Assembly (NCBI GenBank): GCA_964250925.1 | Contig: CAXUHU010000001.1 | Span: 1 to 64,000 of the forward strand | Length of the DNA: 64,000 nt | Reading direction: 5' to 3' | Origin: BOG-908 sp964250925 | GTDB taxonomy: Bacteria; Pseudomonadota; Alphaproteobacteria; Acetobacterales; Acetobacteraceae | Shown: piece after piece, positions 16,565 to 24,515 of the stretch | Layout of the letters: each line of letters opens with the position of its first letter | How positions within the stretch are numbered: the stretch's first letter is position 1 | Notes under the pieces: generated by a model | What the model saw: the letters and a program-made list of their open reading frames with translations, nothing else | The model's database searches: none | Told to the model about the DNA's origin: nothing | Translations under genes and position numbers: made by a program

Positions 16565-17887
16565 ATGCGTGGCTACCCGATCTTCCTTCAGCTCAAACAC
16601 CGGCGGGTCGTCGTGCTCGGCCACGACGAGGCCGCGGACCGGCGCGCGGTGCTGTTCAGCAGCCTGGGCGCCTCGGTCGAGCGAATAGCCACGGCTTCGG
16701 AAGCCCGTCTTGCCGGCTGCGTGCTGGCAATCGCCTCCGGCGTACCGGAGGGTGAGTTGGTATCCTTCTCGGCGGCGGCCCAGCAAGCCGGCATTCCGGT
16801 CAACGTGGTCGACCGGCCCGAACTGTGCAGCTACATCACACCGGCCATTGTCGATCGTGATCCTCTGACGATCGCCATATCGAGCGGCGGGGCCGCCCCT
16901 GTGCTGGCGCGCCTTCTGCGTCAACGCATCGAGACGTGGGTCGCACCGGCCTGGGGCAGGCTGGCCTCGCTTGCCGACAGCTTCAAGGAAGAGACGAGGC
17001 GCCGGCTGCCCGACACGGTGCGGCGCCGGCGCATGTTGGAGCGTGTATTTGCCGGCCGCACGGCCGAACTCGTGCTGAACGGCGACGAAGAAGCGGCCGC
17101 GGCCGAGTACCGGGCGGAGTTGGACACCGCGGAGGCTGGTGCGGCTTGCCCGGTGCCAGGTTTGGTCCACCTCGTCGGGGCCGGACCGGGCGCGGCCGAC
17201 CTCGTCTCGCTGCGAGGGTTGCGGCTGCTGGGCGAGGCGGATGTGATCGTGCACGACCGGCTGGGCACGTCGGCCGTACTCGAACTGGCACGCCGGGATG
17301 CCGAGCGCATTGATGTGGGCAAGAGCCAGGGCGACCATACGATGCCGCAGCGCGACATCAACGCCTTGCTGGTGGGGCTTGCGCGGGAGGGGCGTCGGGT
17401 CGTGCGCCTGAAGGGCGGCGATCCGTTCGTGTTCGGCCGCGGCGGCGAGGAGGCCGAGGCTTTGGAAGCGGCAGGGGTGGACTACGATGTGGTACCCGGT
17501 ATCACAGCGGCGCTGGCCTGCGCCGCCTCGGCGCGAATTCCTCTTACCCACCGCGCGGCCGCCCACGCTGTGACGTTCGTCACTGCCCATCGCCGCCGGT
17601 CGGATCTCGGCATCGATTATGCCGGCCTGCTGCGGCCGGGCGTGACGCTGGCCATCTATATGGGTCTGGCCACCCTCCCCCGGTTGCGCGTCGAATTGGA
17701 GGCGGCGGGTTTCTCCACGGCGATGGAGGCGGTGCTGGTAGAAAACGGCGGCACCGACCAAACCCGTGTGCTGCGCGGACCTCTCGCCGCGCTCGCAGAG
17801 CAAGCCGCCGGATGGGCGCAAGGCGGACCGGTGCTGATCTTGCTGGGCGGTACGGCAGACTATAGGCCGGCGCACCTCGCCGGATGA
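16565..17887 (+). CDS. cysG: siroheme synthase CysG
   Basis: Makes siroheme from uroporphyrinogen III for sulfite reductase. 440 residues from the ATG giving MRGYPIFLQL, the usual CysG N-terminus; a GTG at 16517 in frame is less likely. The N-terminal dehydrogenase/chelatase half (about 1-200) keeps NVVDRPELC with its catalytic Asp, but the dinucleotide loop normally GGGxVAxRK reads GHDEAADRR and the following region is shortened. The C-terminal SUMT half is intact: VGAGPGAADLVSLRG, LKGGDPFVFGRGGEE, VVPGITAA. The cysI substrate enzyme lies 3.5 kb downstream. Confidence 0.93.
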   Translation: MRGYPIFLQLKHRRVVVLGHDEAADRRAVLFSSLGASVERIATASEARLAGCVLAIASGVPEGELVSFSAAAQQAGIPVNVVDRPELCSYITPAIVDRDPLTIAISSGGAAPVLARLLRQRIETWVAPAWGRLASLADSFKEETRRRLPDTVRRRRMLERVFAGRTAELVLNGDEEAAAAEYRAELDTAEAGAACPVPGLVHLVGAGPGAADLVSLRGLRLLGEADVIVHDRLGTSAVLELARRDAERIDVGKSQGDHTMPQRDINALLVGLAREGRRVVRLKGGDPFVFGRGGEEAEALEAAGVDYDVVPGITAALACAASARIPLTHRAAAHAVTFVTAHRRRSDLGIDYAGLLRPGVTLAIYMGLATLPRLRVELEAAGFSTAMEAVLVENGGTDQTRVLRGPLAALAEQAAGWAQGGPVLILLGGTADYRPAHLAG

Positions 17888-17927
17888 CTTGTCTGTCCAC
17901 CATGGACACGCCAATTGGGTGGCGGTC

Positions 17928-18149
17928 ATGCACACGTCGAAAATAGTAGAGCTTGGCGGCGTGTTCATCGGCGCCGTGATCAGCTTACCGGGGTCGCAAG
18001 GCTGGCGTTACGTTTCGGCCGACCATCGTACGCGGGCTGCCGACGGCTGTACGGCGCCTACGCTCGAGGCTGCTCAGGGGTTGGCTAGGCGTGCATTCCT
18101 CGCGTCAAACAGGCCGGTGCAGCCTGGCGACCGGCGACAGACAGCTTAG
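17928..18149 (+). CDS. small conserved-looking protein downstream of cysG
   Basis: 73 residues from the ATG at 17928; a TTG 13 codons earlier is possible. The N-terminus alternates hydrophobic and small residues (GGVFIGAVISLPG), the centre has WRYVSADHRTRAADG. I recognise no domain. It follows cysG by 40 bases and its last 4 bases overlap the convergent alcohol dehydrogenase gene. Existence rests on open frame, position and composition. Confidence 0.5.
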   Translation: MHTSKIVELGGVFIGAVISLPGSQGWRYVSADHRTRAADGCTAPTLEAAQGLARRAFLASNRPVQPGDRRQTA

Positions 18150-19267
18150 AACACGATTACTTGACGCACTGCCGCACCATCGGCCAGCCGGTCGAAGCCT
18201 TCGTTGATCTGGTCCAGCACGAGGCGATGGCTGAGAAGCCGGTCCACTGGCAGTCTTCCCGCCCGATACAGGGCGACAAAACGCGGAAGGTCACGAAGGG
18301 GAACCGCCGACCCCATGTAGCTGCCGCGAACGGTACGTTCTTCGGCTACCAGGCTGACGGCTGGGACTGAAAACAGACGCGTGGGATTCGGCAGCCCCGT
18401 GGCGATCGTTGTCCCGCCGCGCCTTGTGGCGGCATAGGCTTGGGCGAGCACGGCCTCGCTGCCCGCCGACTCGAATACGAAGGCGGCGCCTCCGCCGGTT
18501 GCGTCCCGTAGCGCGGCGACGGCCTGTTCACCCGCATCGAACGCGTGGGTGGCGCCCAGCGAGACGGCCAACGAACGCTTGTCGGCCGATGGATCGACGG
18601 CCACGATCGGGTATGCGCCTGAGGCGACCGCGCCCAGCACACAGGCCAGGCCTACGCCACCCAGACCAAACACCCCGACGCTGACGCCGGGCGGGACGCG
18701 CGCGGTGTTGATCACCGCACCTACGCCCGTCATCACTGCGCAACCGAACAAGGCCGCTATTTCCATAGGCAAGGCCGGATCGATGCGCACCGCCGAACGT
18801 GCGCTGACGACGATGTGCTCGGCGAAGCCGGAGATACCCAGATGATGGCTGACCGGTCCGGCGGGGCTATCGCACCAGCGCCGGTTGCCGCCCAGCAACA
18901 CGCCAGCAGTATTGGCCGCTGCCCCGGGCTCGCACAGTGCGGGCCGGCCCTCGGCACAAGGGAGGCATTGGCCGCAACTCGGCACGAACGCGAACACCAC
19001 GCGGTCGCCCGGTGCGAAGCCCGTGGCGGGATCGCCCTGCTCCACGACGCCGGCCGCCTCGTGACCCAGCACCATCGGCATCGGCCGCGGGCGGGTGCCA
19101 TCGATCACCGAAAGGTCGGAGTGGCACAGCCCGGCAGCACCCACACGCACCAGCAGCTCGCCCGGGCCGGGCAGTGCCAATGCTATCTCCTGGATGTCCA
19201 GCGGGCGAGATTGCGCATACGGGCGTGGCAGGCCCATCTGGGTCAGAACGGCGGCGCGGGTCTTCAA
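18146..19267 (-). CDS. zinc-dependent alcohol dehydrogenase
   Basis: Medium-chain dehydrogenase, 373 residues, most like the class III/AdhC branch. Catalytic zinc ligands appear in GLCHSD and GHEAAG; the structural zinc site is complete (CGQCLPCAEGRPALC). The coenzyme motif is GLGGVGLA. Substrate cannot be told; glutathione-dependent formaldehyde activity is possible but not shown. The start is TTG, giving MKTRAAVL, and TTGA overlaps the stop of the thioesterase gene, so both belong to the cysK operon. Confidence 0.88.
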   Translation of the reverse strand: MKTRAAVLTQMGLPRPYAQSRPLDIQEIALALPGPGELLVRVGAAGLCHSDLSVIDGTRPRPMPMVLGHEAAGVVEQGDPATGFAPGDRVVFAFVPSCGQCLPCAEGRPALCEPGAAANTAGVLLGGNRRWCDSPAGPVSHHLGISGFAEHIVVSARSAVRIDPALPMEIAALFGCAVMTGVGAVINTARVPPGVSVGVFGLGGVGLACVLGAVASGAYPIVAVDPSADKRSLAVSLGATHAFDAGEQAVAALRDATGGGAAFVFESAGSEAVLAQAYAATRRGGTTIATGLPNPTRLFSVPAVSLVAEERTVRGSYMGSAVPLRDLPRFVALYRAGRLPVDRLLSHRLVLDQINEGFDRLADGAAVRQVIVF

Positions 19268-19692
19268 CTTGGTTCCTCGATCATCAACGCTTGAAGCGCC
19301 GCCCGCATGACCGGCTGCACAGCCTGTGGCCTGCGCGTCGCCCGGTCAACGAAGACGTGCACGAACCAGCCTTCGGCGGCCGGCGCAACAATACTTTCCG
19401 CGAACAGGCCGATTCCGTAGCGCACGCTGGAGCGGCCGAGCGCTTCGACGCGCAAGCCCGCCTCCACATGGCCTGGGAAGCTCAGGGGCGCGGCGTATCG
19501 GCAATGCGACTCCACGCACAAGCCGATCTGGCCGGTTTCGCCATGGATGTCCAAGCCGCCGTGCTGGATCAGATACGTATTAATCACCGTGTCAAAGTAG
19601 CTGTAGTAGACGACGTTGTTCACGTGGCCGTACACGTCGTTGTCCATCCAGCGGGTGGGTACGGTCTGCACGTATGGATAACCCGGCCGCAT
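19264..19692 (-). CDS. acyl-CoA thioesterase, 4HBT (hotdog) family
   Basis: 142 residues. The hotdog signature TRWMDNDVYGHVNNVVYYSY carries the Asp that serves as catalytic residue in the 4-hydroxybenzoyl-CoA thioesterase group. It hydrolyses an acyl-CoA of unknown chain. The ATG at 19692 lies 5 bases beyond the cysK stop; the longer open frame runs back into cysK and is not credible. The stop overlaps the alcohol dehydrogenase start. Its link to cysteine synthesis is positional only. Confidence 0.85.
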   Translation of the reverse strand: MRPGYPYVQTVPTRWMDNDVYGHVNNVVYYSYFDTVINTYLIQHGGLDIHGETGQIGLCVESHCRYAAPLSFPGHVEAGLRVEALGRSSVRYGIGLFAESIVAPAAEGWFVHVFVDRATRRPQAVQPVMRAALQALMIEEPS

Positions 19693-19697
19693 GGCGA

Positions 19698-20711
19698 TCA
19701 GCCGAGCCCGGCAAAGAGTGCCGTCGAAAGATACCGCTCGGCGAACGATGGCACGATGCCGACGATGCGCTTGCCCCTGTTTTCCGGCGCGCGCGCCAGT
19801 CCGAGCGCCACATGCAACATGCCGCCCGACGAAATGCCGATCGGCAGGCCCTCCAGCCGTGCGCATCGGCGGGCTGCAGCAATTGCTTCGCGTTCGGACA
19901 CGGTCACCACCTGGTCCAGCTCGGTCATGTCCAGCACGGACGGCTGGAAGCCTGGCCCAATGCCCTGGATGCCGTGCGGCCCCGGCTCGTCGCCCGACAA
20001 CACCGCACTCTCTGCGGGTTCGACGCCGATCATCTGGATCGCCGGCTGGCGCGGACGCAAGGCACGGCCGATGCCGGTCAGCGTGCCGCCGGTGCCCAGA
20101 CCGGCAACCACCATGTCCACGCGGCCGTCCGTGTCGGCCCAGATTTCCTCGGCCGTCGTCGCCTCGTGCATGTCGGGGTTGGCGTCGTTGTCAAATTGGC
20201 GCGGCATCCAAGCATGCGGCGTGCTGGCCAGTATCGCGTTGGCGCGCGCAATGGCGCCGGCCATCCCGAGCTTCTGCGGCGTGAGCTCTACCTGCGCGTC
20301 CATCAGTCGCAGCATACGCCGGCGTTCGATGGACGCGCTCTCGGGCATGGTCACGATCAACCGGTAACCGCGCGCGGCGGCAACGAAGGCAAGCGCTATG
20401 CCGGTGTTACCGCTGGTGGGTTCCACCAGGATTGTCGTTCCCGGCGTGATCTCGCCCGCCTGCTCGGCAGCCTCGACCATGCCGAGCCCGATGCGGTCTT
20501 TGACCGAGCCCAGCGGATTAAAGAATTCCAGCTTGAGCACGAGGTCGGACACCAGGGCGTCCTCCGCCGTCAGCCGCGGCAGGCGCACCAGCGGCGTGCC
20601 GCCGACCGTCTGCAGGACGCTGCCGTAGATTCGACCGCGCGGCGCTGCGGTGTCGTAGGTTGGCCGAGCCTGGTTTTTGGCCTGGCTCGTCGGCGGTATC
20701 AGGTTGGACAT
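19698..20711 (-). CDS. cysK: cysteine synthase (O-acetylserine sulfhydrylase)
   Basis: PLP enzyme of fold type II that joins sulfide and O-acetylserine to form cysteine. 337 residues from the ATG at 20711, with CAGGG upstream. Schiff-base Lys71 in GSVKDRIG, substrate loop PTSGNTG (about 97-103), phosphate loop GTGGTLTGIG and ISSGGM are all present. The N-terminal 30 residues are a poorly conserved extension. First gene of the cysK-thioesterase-dehydrogenase operon and divergent from an Rrf2-type regulator. Confidence 0.95.
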   Translation of the reverse strand: MSNLIPPTSQAKNQARPTYDTAAPRGRIYGSVLQTVGGTPLVRLPRLTAEDALVSDLVLKLEFFNPLGSVKDRIGLGMVEAAEQAGEITPGTTILVEPTSGNTGIALAFVAAARGYRLIVTMPESASIERRRMLRLMDAQVELTPQKLGMAGAIARANAILASTPHAWMPRQFDNDANPDMHEATTAEEIWADTDGRVDMVVAGLGTGGTLTGIGRALRPRQPAIQMIGVEPAESAVLSGDEPGPHGIQGIGPGFQPSVLDMTELDQVVTVSEREAIAAARRCARLEGLPIGISSGGMLHVALGLARAPENRGKRIVGIVPSFAERYLSTALFAGLG

Positions 20712-20814
20712 GGCGACACCCTGCGGCATGATCGGTGTTATAGGGGAGTCTTGTCGGCTTCCGTCACCGGAGCAAACGCACCATGACTGAACGCACGGCT
20801 GGTCCAATCTGCCC
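20712..20814. promoter_or_regulatory. cysK / rrf2 divergent promoter region
   Basis: 103 bases between the two start codons. AACGCAC occurs twice as a direct repeat (20775-20781 and 20790-20796, period 15), a spacing that suits two turns of a regulator on DNA. On the minus strand TATAAC (20733-20738) is a fair -10 element for cysK. The regulatory role is inferred from layout. Confidence 0.3.
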
Positions 20815-21264
20815 GTGATCGTAAGGCGGGACAGAGGAATGCTGGCGGTGCTGATCATGCTGGATGTGGCTTTTCACGCCGGACGCACCAGCACGGTGAG
20901 TGCCGCGGACATCGCCGAGCGCGCCGGGCTGGCGCGTCGGGGGATAGAACCGTTGCTGCAAAGCCTATCGCGCTCCGGATTGCTCGACAGCGTGCGCGGG
21001 CCGCGCGGCGGCTACCGCCTCGGGCGCTCGCGGCGCGACATTCACCTGGAGGATGTGGTCCGGGCGGCGGTGTCGGAGGAGGCCGGAGCAGAGGACAAGC
21101 CGCGCGGCGCGTTGCTCGACAGGGTCGTAGACCCCCTATGGTGCGAGCTGGAAGCGGAGCTTGCTATTCGGCTGCATGGGCTGACGATGGACGATCTGGT
21201 CAGGCGTGCAGAATCGGCGGGGCTTGCCCGCCCGTTGGCGGAGCCGATCACCTTTTCTATCTAG
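20815..21264 (+). CDS. Rrf2-family transcriptional regulator
   Basis: 149 residues starting with GTG. Winged-helix Rrf2 signature: RDRGMLAVLIMLDVAFHAG, TVSAADIAERAGLARRGIEPLLQSLSRSGLLDSVRGPRGGYRLGR (helix-turn-helix and wing, about 28-72). Only one cysteine is present (LWCELE), so the three-cysteine iron-sulfur site of IscR is missing; this resembles CymR, the cysteine-metabolism repressor of Bacillus, rather than IscR. It lies head-to-head with cysK and upstream of cysI, so control of sulfur assimilation is the most likely role. Confidence 0.9.
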   Translation: MIVRRDRGMLAVLIMLDVAFHAGRTSTVSAADIAERAGLARRGIEPLLQSLSRSGLLDSVRGPRGGYRLGRSRRDIHLEDVVRAAVSEEAGAEDKPRGALLDRVVDPLWCELEAELAIRLHGLTMDDLVRRAESAGLARPLAEPITFSI

Positions 21265-21383
21265 TTGCGCAGACCAGATAGGCTCTGTGAACGTTGTTTG
21301 CCATGATGGCACACACAACGCGTAGTTTGTGCCACGCTGTCGAATTCCCATGACAGCCCCGGCCAATGGAGGACGTTATCGCC

Positions 21384-23066
21384 ATGCCGGCAAAACTCTC
21401 CGCCGTCGAGACGCTGAAGACTGAAAGCCACCGTCTGCGCGGAACGCTGGCTGAGGAACTCGGAGCCGGCGGGATCCAAGTCAGCGAGGACGCCTATCAA
21501 CTACTGAAATTTCACGGCAGCTACGAGCAGTTCGATCGGGACACTGCGACCGAGCGCAAGCAGCACGGCGAGGAGAAAGAATACCAGTTCATGCTACGCT
21601 GCCGGATGCCAGGCGGCCACATGACGGCGGCGCAATACCTCTATTTCGACAGGCTCGCCGACGCACGTGCGAACGGGTCGCTTCGTATCACCGTACGCCA
21701 GGGTATACAGTTCCACGGCATCCTCAAAGGCGACCTGAAGCCGGCTATCGCCGAAATCAACGAGACGCTGCTGACCACCATGTCGGCCTGCGGCGACGTG
21801 GTGCGCAACGTCATGGCGAGTCCGACGCCGGTGCGAAACGCCCGACAGGCGCGCATCGAAGCCGACGCACGCATGCTGTCGGAGCATCTAAAGCCCAAGA
21901 CGCGCGCTTACTACCAAATCTTCCTCGATGAGACGCCGACCACGGAGGACGAGGACGAGCCGCTTTACGGACCAACCTACCTTCCCCGCAAATTCAAAGT
22001 CGGCATCACCCACCAGGCCGACAACACAATCGACGTGTTGACCAACGATCTTGGCATCGTCGCGCTGTTCCAAGAGGACACGCTACTGGGCTACAACGTA
22101 GCCGTGGGCGGCGGGCTGGGGATGACGCACAACAATGCCCGCACCTACCCACGCCTGGCGACAGCGGTCGCGTTCGTGGGCCCGAATGATCTCGTGCGGA
22201 TGGTGGAAGCCGTCATCAAGCTGCAGCGCGATCACGGCGATCGCACCAACCGGCGCCGCGCCAGGCTGAAATACGTTGTGGACGACATGGGCCTGCCCTG
22301 GCTGCGTGAGACCCTGGCCGACTACTACGGCAGCCCATTTGAAGACGCACGGCCGATGCGGCTGGAGGTGCCCGACCTGCTTGGCTGGCACGAGCAGGGC
22401 GACGGCCGGCTATGGCTCGGCATACCGGTGGCAGCCGGCCGCATCGTGGATGGTGGCACGTCGCGACTGCGCACTGCATTGCGCGAGATCGTCAAGCAGT
22501 ATGCGCCAGGGATTGTTATGACCCCACAGCAAGACGTGTTGCTGACGGGCATCGCCCCGCACGACCGGGATTCGATCGACGCCCTGATAGCTCAGCACGG
22601 CGTGGTGCCGGCCGAAGCGATGTCTCCCATGGCGCAATACGCCCTATCCTGCCCGGCCTTGCCGACCTGCGGCCTGGCACTGACCGAGGCGGAGCGCATG
22701 CATCCGGAGATCGTCTCTGGGTTTGATGGGCTGCTTGCCCGCCATGGGCTGACGGAACGCCGGATCAGCGTCCGGATCACCGGCTGCCCGAATGGCTGCG
22801 TCCGCACCTACGCCGGCGACATTGGCATCGTCGGCCGCATGCCTGGTTTCTACGCGATCTATGTAGGCGGCGATTTCGAGGGCACACGGTTGAGCTTTAA
22901 GCTGCGGGAGAAGGTGCCGCATGCCGAGGTGATCAGCGGGTTCGATCCGCTGTTTGCCGCTTGGTCAGCCAACGGTATGGGTAATGAGGGATTCGGCGAT
23001 TTCTGCCACCGCGTTGGGATCAACTCGCTGCTTGCCCTGTTGCCGAGCGCACGCCAGGCAGCTTGA
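21384..23066 (+). CDS. cysI: sulfite reductase hemoprotein (CysI-type nitrite/sulfite reductase)
   Basis: Reduces sulfite to sulfide using siroheme and a 4Fe-4S cluster. 560 residues from the ATG at 21384, preceded by GGAGG at 11 bases; an upstream in-frame ATG overlaps that site and is rejected. The four cluster cysteines are visible: 423 and 429 (SCPALPTCGLAL), 468 and 472 (TGCPNGC). Two ferredoxin-like half-domains (LRITVRQGIQFHG and YAPGIVMTPQQDVLLTG) match the family. No cysJ flavoprotein is nearby, so the electron donor is elsewhere or is ferredoxin. Siroheme would come from the cysG in this window. Confidence 0.94.
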   Translation: MPAKLSAVETLKTESHRLRGTLAEELGAGGIQVSEDAYQLLKFHGSYEQFDRDTATERKQHGEEKEYQFMLRCRMPGGHMTAAQYLYFDRLADARANGSLRITVRQGIQFHGILKGDLKPAIAEINETLLTTMSACGDVVRNVMASPTPVRNARQARIEADARMLSEHLKPKTRAYYQIFLDETPTTEDEDEPLYGPTYLPRKFKVGITHQADNTIDVLTNDLGIVALFQEDTLLGYNVAVGGGLGMTHNNARTYPRLATAVAFVGPNDLVRMVEAVIKLQRDHGDRTNRRRARLKYVVDDMGLPWLRETLADYYGSPFEDARPMRLEVPDLLGWHEQGDGRLWLGIPVAAGRIVDGGTSRLRTALREIVKQYAPGIVMTPQQDVLLTGIAPHDRDSIDALIAQHGVVPAEAMSPMAQYALSCPALPTCGLALTEAERMHPEIVSGFDGLLARHGLTERRISVRITGCPNGCVRTYAGDIGIVGRMPGFYAIYVGGDFEGTRLSFKLREKVPHAEVISGFDPLFAAWSANGMGNEGFGDFCHRVGINSLLALLPSARQAA

Positions 23067-23123
23067 GCGGCAACCGTTCCGGACCTCTGGTGTTTGAGGT
23101 CGCGTAGCAGGGGAGTTAGCTTG

Positions 23124-23339
23124 ATGGTTGATACGACAGACTCGGCTAAGCTTGCGATCGTCCAACTCGCCAACGGCCGATTTGCCGTCGTCACCGAGGG
23201 TGCGCCGTTGCCGGAAGACGGCGATTTCGAGACCCAGGCGGAGGCCGAAGATTGGATGTATGGGCGAACGACTGAGATGGACGCCCAGGCCAACGATTTG
23301 GGGATACTCACGCCCGGCGGTGGACAAGGCGTGCGTTGA
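23124..23339 (+). CDS. small acidic protein downstream of cysI
   Basis: 71 residues with a clear AGGGGAG site 8 bases before the ATG. It is acidic, has a beta-rich start (KLAIVQLANGRFAVVTEG) and an EAEDWMYGRT helix, ending GGGQGV. It follows cysI by 57 bases on the same strand. Small proteins often accompany cysI in alphaproteobacteria (for example DUF2849, DUF934), but this one does not match what I remember of those families. Function unknown. Confidence 0.6.
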   Translation: MVDTTDSAKLAIVQLANGRFAVVTEGAPLPEDGDFETQAEAEDWMYGRTTEMDAQANDLGILTPGGGQGVR

Positions 23340-23384
23340 TTGCTGACGTCGTCTTGCGTGCAGATGCACCGATACAGCCGACTG

Positions 23385-24044
23385 CTACTGAAGAAAGGGA
23401 TTGCTGACTCGCTCGGCGCCAATCGTCGAATTGGGGCCATGCCCGCAAACAAAGGCCAGATCGTCACCCAATGGCAGCAGTTTGTGTTTGATCGACGTGA
23501 TCAGCGCCGCGTGATCGCCATATGGAAAATCAGTTCGGCCCACTGATCCCCGAAACAACACGTCGCCTAACTGGGCGAAGCGTGCCTGCTTGTTGACAAA
23601 CACGACGTGCCCCGGCGTATGCCCCGGGCAATGCAGCACATCAAACAGATGAGAACCAAAAGCCACCGTTTCGCCCTCTTGAAGGTAGCGGTCCGGCGTG
23701 CAGTTTCGCATGCCTTGCAGGCCATATGCATCAGCCTGTTTCTCGATACCCTGCAAGAGCATCTCATCCCGCTGGTCAGGACCGATAATGTCGATACGCT
23801 TGTGTCCAGGGCGCGCGTTGAGCGATTGAGCCAGTTGCATGGCGCCGCCGGCGTGGTCCAGATGGCCGTGGGTTAGCCAGATCGCCACCGCATCGAGGTG
23901 GTGGGCGTTCAGTGCAGAGACTATATGCCCGACATCACCGCCGGGATCGACAATCGCGGTCTGGCCAGACTCGGCATCCGAAATCAACGTGCAATTCTGC
24001 TGAAGCGGGGTGACCGGAACCACGGCGATTTTGATCTGTGACAT
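23385..24044 (-). CDS. MBL-fold metallo-hydrolase, glyoxalase II-like
   Basis: 219 residues from the ATG at 24044, with CGGAG upstream (a GTG two codons earlier is possible). Zinc ligands of the fold: THGHLDHAGG, HCPGHTPGH, the Asp in LGDVLF and the His in CGHGPNST. The PLQQNC start and FRGSVGRTDFPYGD are typical of the small GloB-like hydrolases (YcbL type) rather than the full-length glyoxalase II with its C-terminal glutathione domain. A thioester or persulfide-type substrate is plausible, unproven. Confidence 0.9.
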   Translation of the reverse strand: MSQIKIAVVPVTPLQQNCTLISDAESGQTAIVDPGGDVGHIVSALNAHHLDAVAIWLTHGHLDHAGGAMQLAQSLNARPGHKRIDIIGPDQRDEMLLQGIEKQADAYGLQGMRNCTPDRYLQEGETVAFGSHLFDVLHCPGHTPGHVVFVNKQARFAQLGDVLFRGSVGRTDFPYGDHAALITSIKHKLLPLGDDLAFVCGHGPNSTIGAERVSNPFLQ

Positions 24045-24076
24045 CGACACTCCGAGCAGGCCCGATGCTACGCGCG

Positions 24077-24346
24077 CTACACAGCTTTCTTAAGGTTGGG
24101 GCTGGCCTTGAACCGAACTGTCTTGCCGGCCTTCACCTTAACCGCCTCGCCGGTGCGCGGGTTCATGGCTTTGCGAGCCTTGGTCTTCCGGACGGTGAAC
24201 GTGCCGAAGGACGGCAGGGTAAAACCACCTTCTTTCTTGAGTTGCTTGACAATGGCATCAATCAAGGTGCCGGCGGCGGCGTTGGCCGCCACGCCGGTGC
24301 AATCAGTCGTTTCCTGGATGATGCTCGCGATAAAGGCTTTACTCAT
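24077..24346 (-). CDS. HU-family DNA-binding protein
   Basis: 89 residues, full length for HU/IHF. The arm region LPSFGTFTVRKTKARKAMNPRTGEAV has the family consensus including the NPxTGE turn that intercalates DNA. The N-terminus (SKAFIASIIQETTDCTG) is divergent from standard HU, so this may be a paralogue rather than the main HU. A strong GAGGAGAT ribosome-binding site lies upstream, consistent with high expression. Confidence 0.92.
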   Translation of the reverse strand: MSKAFIASIIQETTDCTGVAANAAAGTLIDAIVKQLKKEGGFTLPSFGTFTVRKTKARKAMNPRTGEAVKVKAGKTVRFKASPNLKKAV

Positions 24347-24515
24347 AGTCTAGTTCATCTCCTCTGCTGTGGCCGCAATGCCCAGGCTTGAACTGCAATG
24401 CCGCATTGGCACACGCTTAGATCGATCAGCGAAACCTCGATTTTACTCTTTCGTGGCGCAATAGCGCGTTTGCCGCTATCATGCAAGATTGACTGTCGCG
24501 GGAATGCTAGCTCCA

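Noticed and set aside
16460..17968. 502-residue minus-strand frame opposite cysG
   Set aside because: cysG has all SUMT motifs; the antisense frame is a GC-rich shadow.
18937..20367. 476-residue plus-strand frame opposite the dehydrogenase and cysK genes
   Set aside because: Antisense to three recognisable enzymes; low-complexity content.
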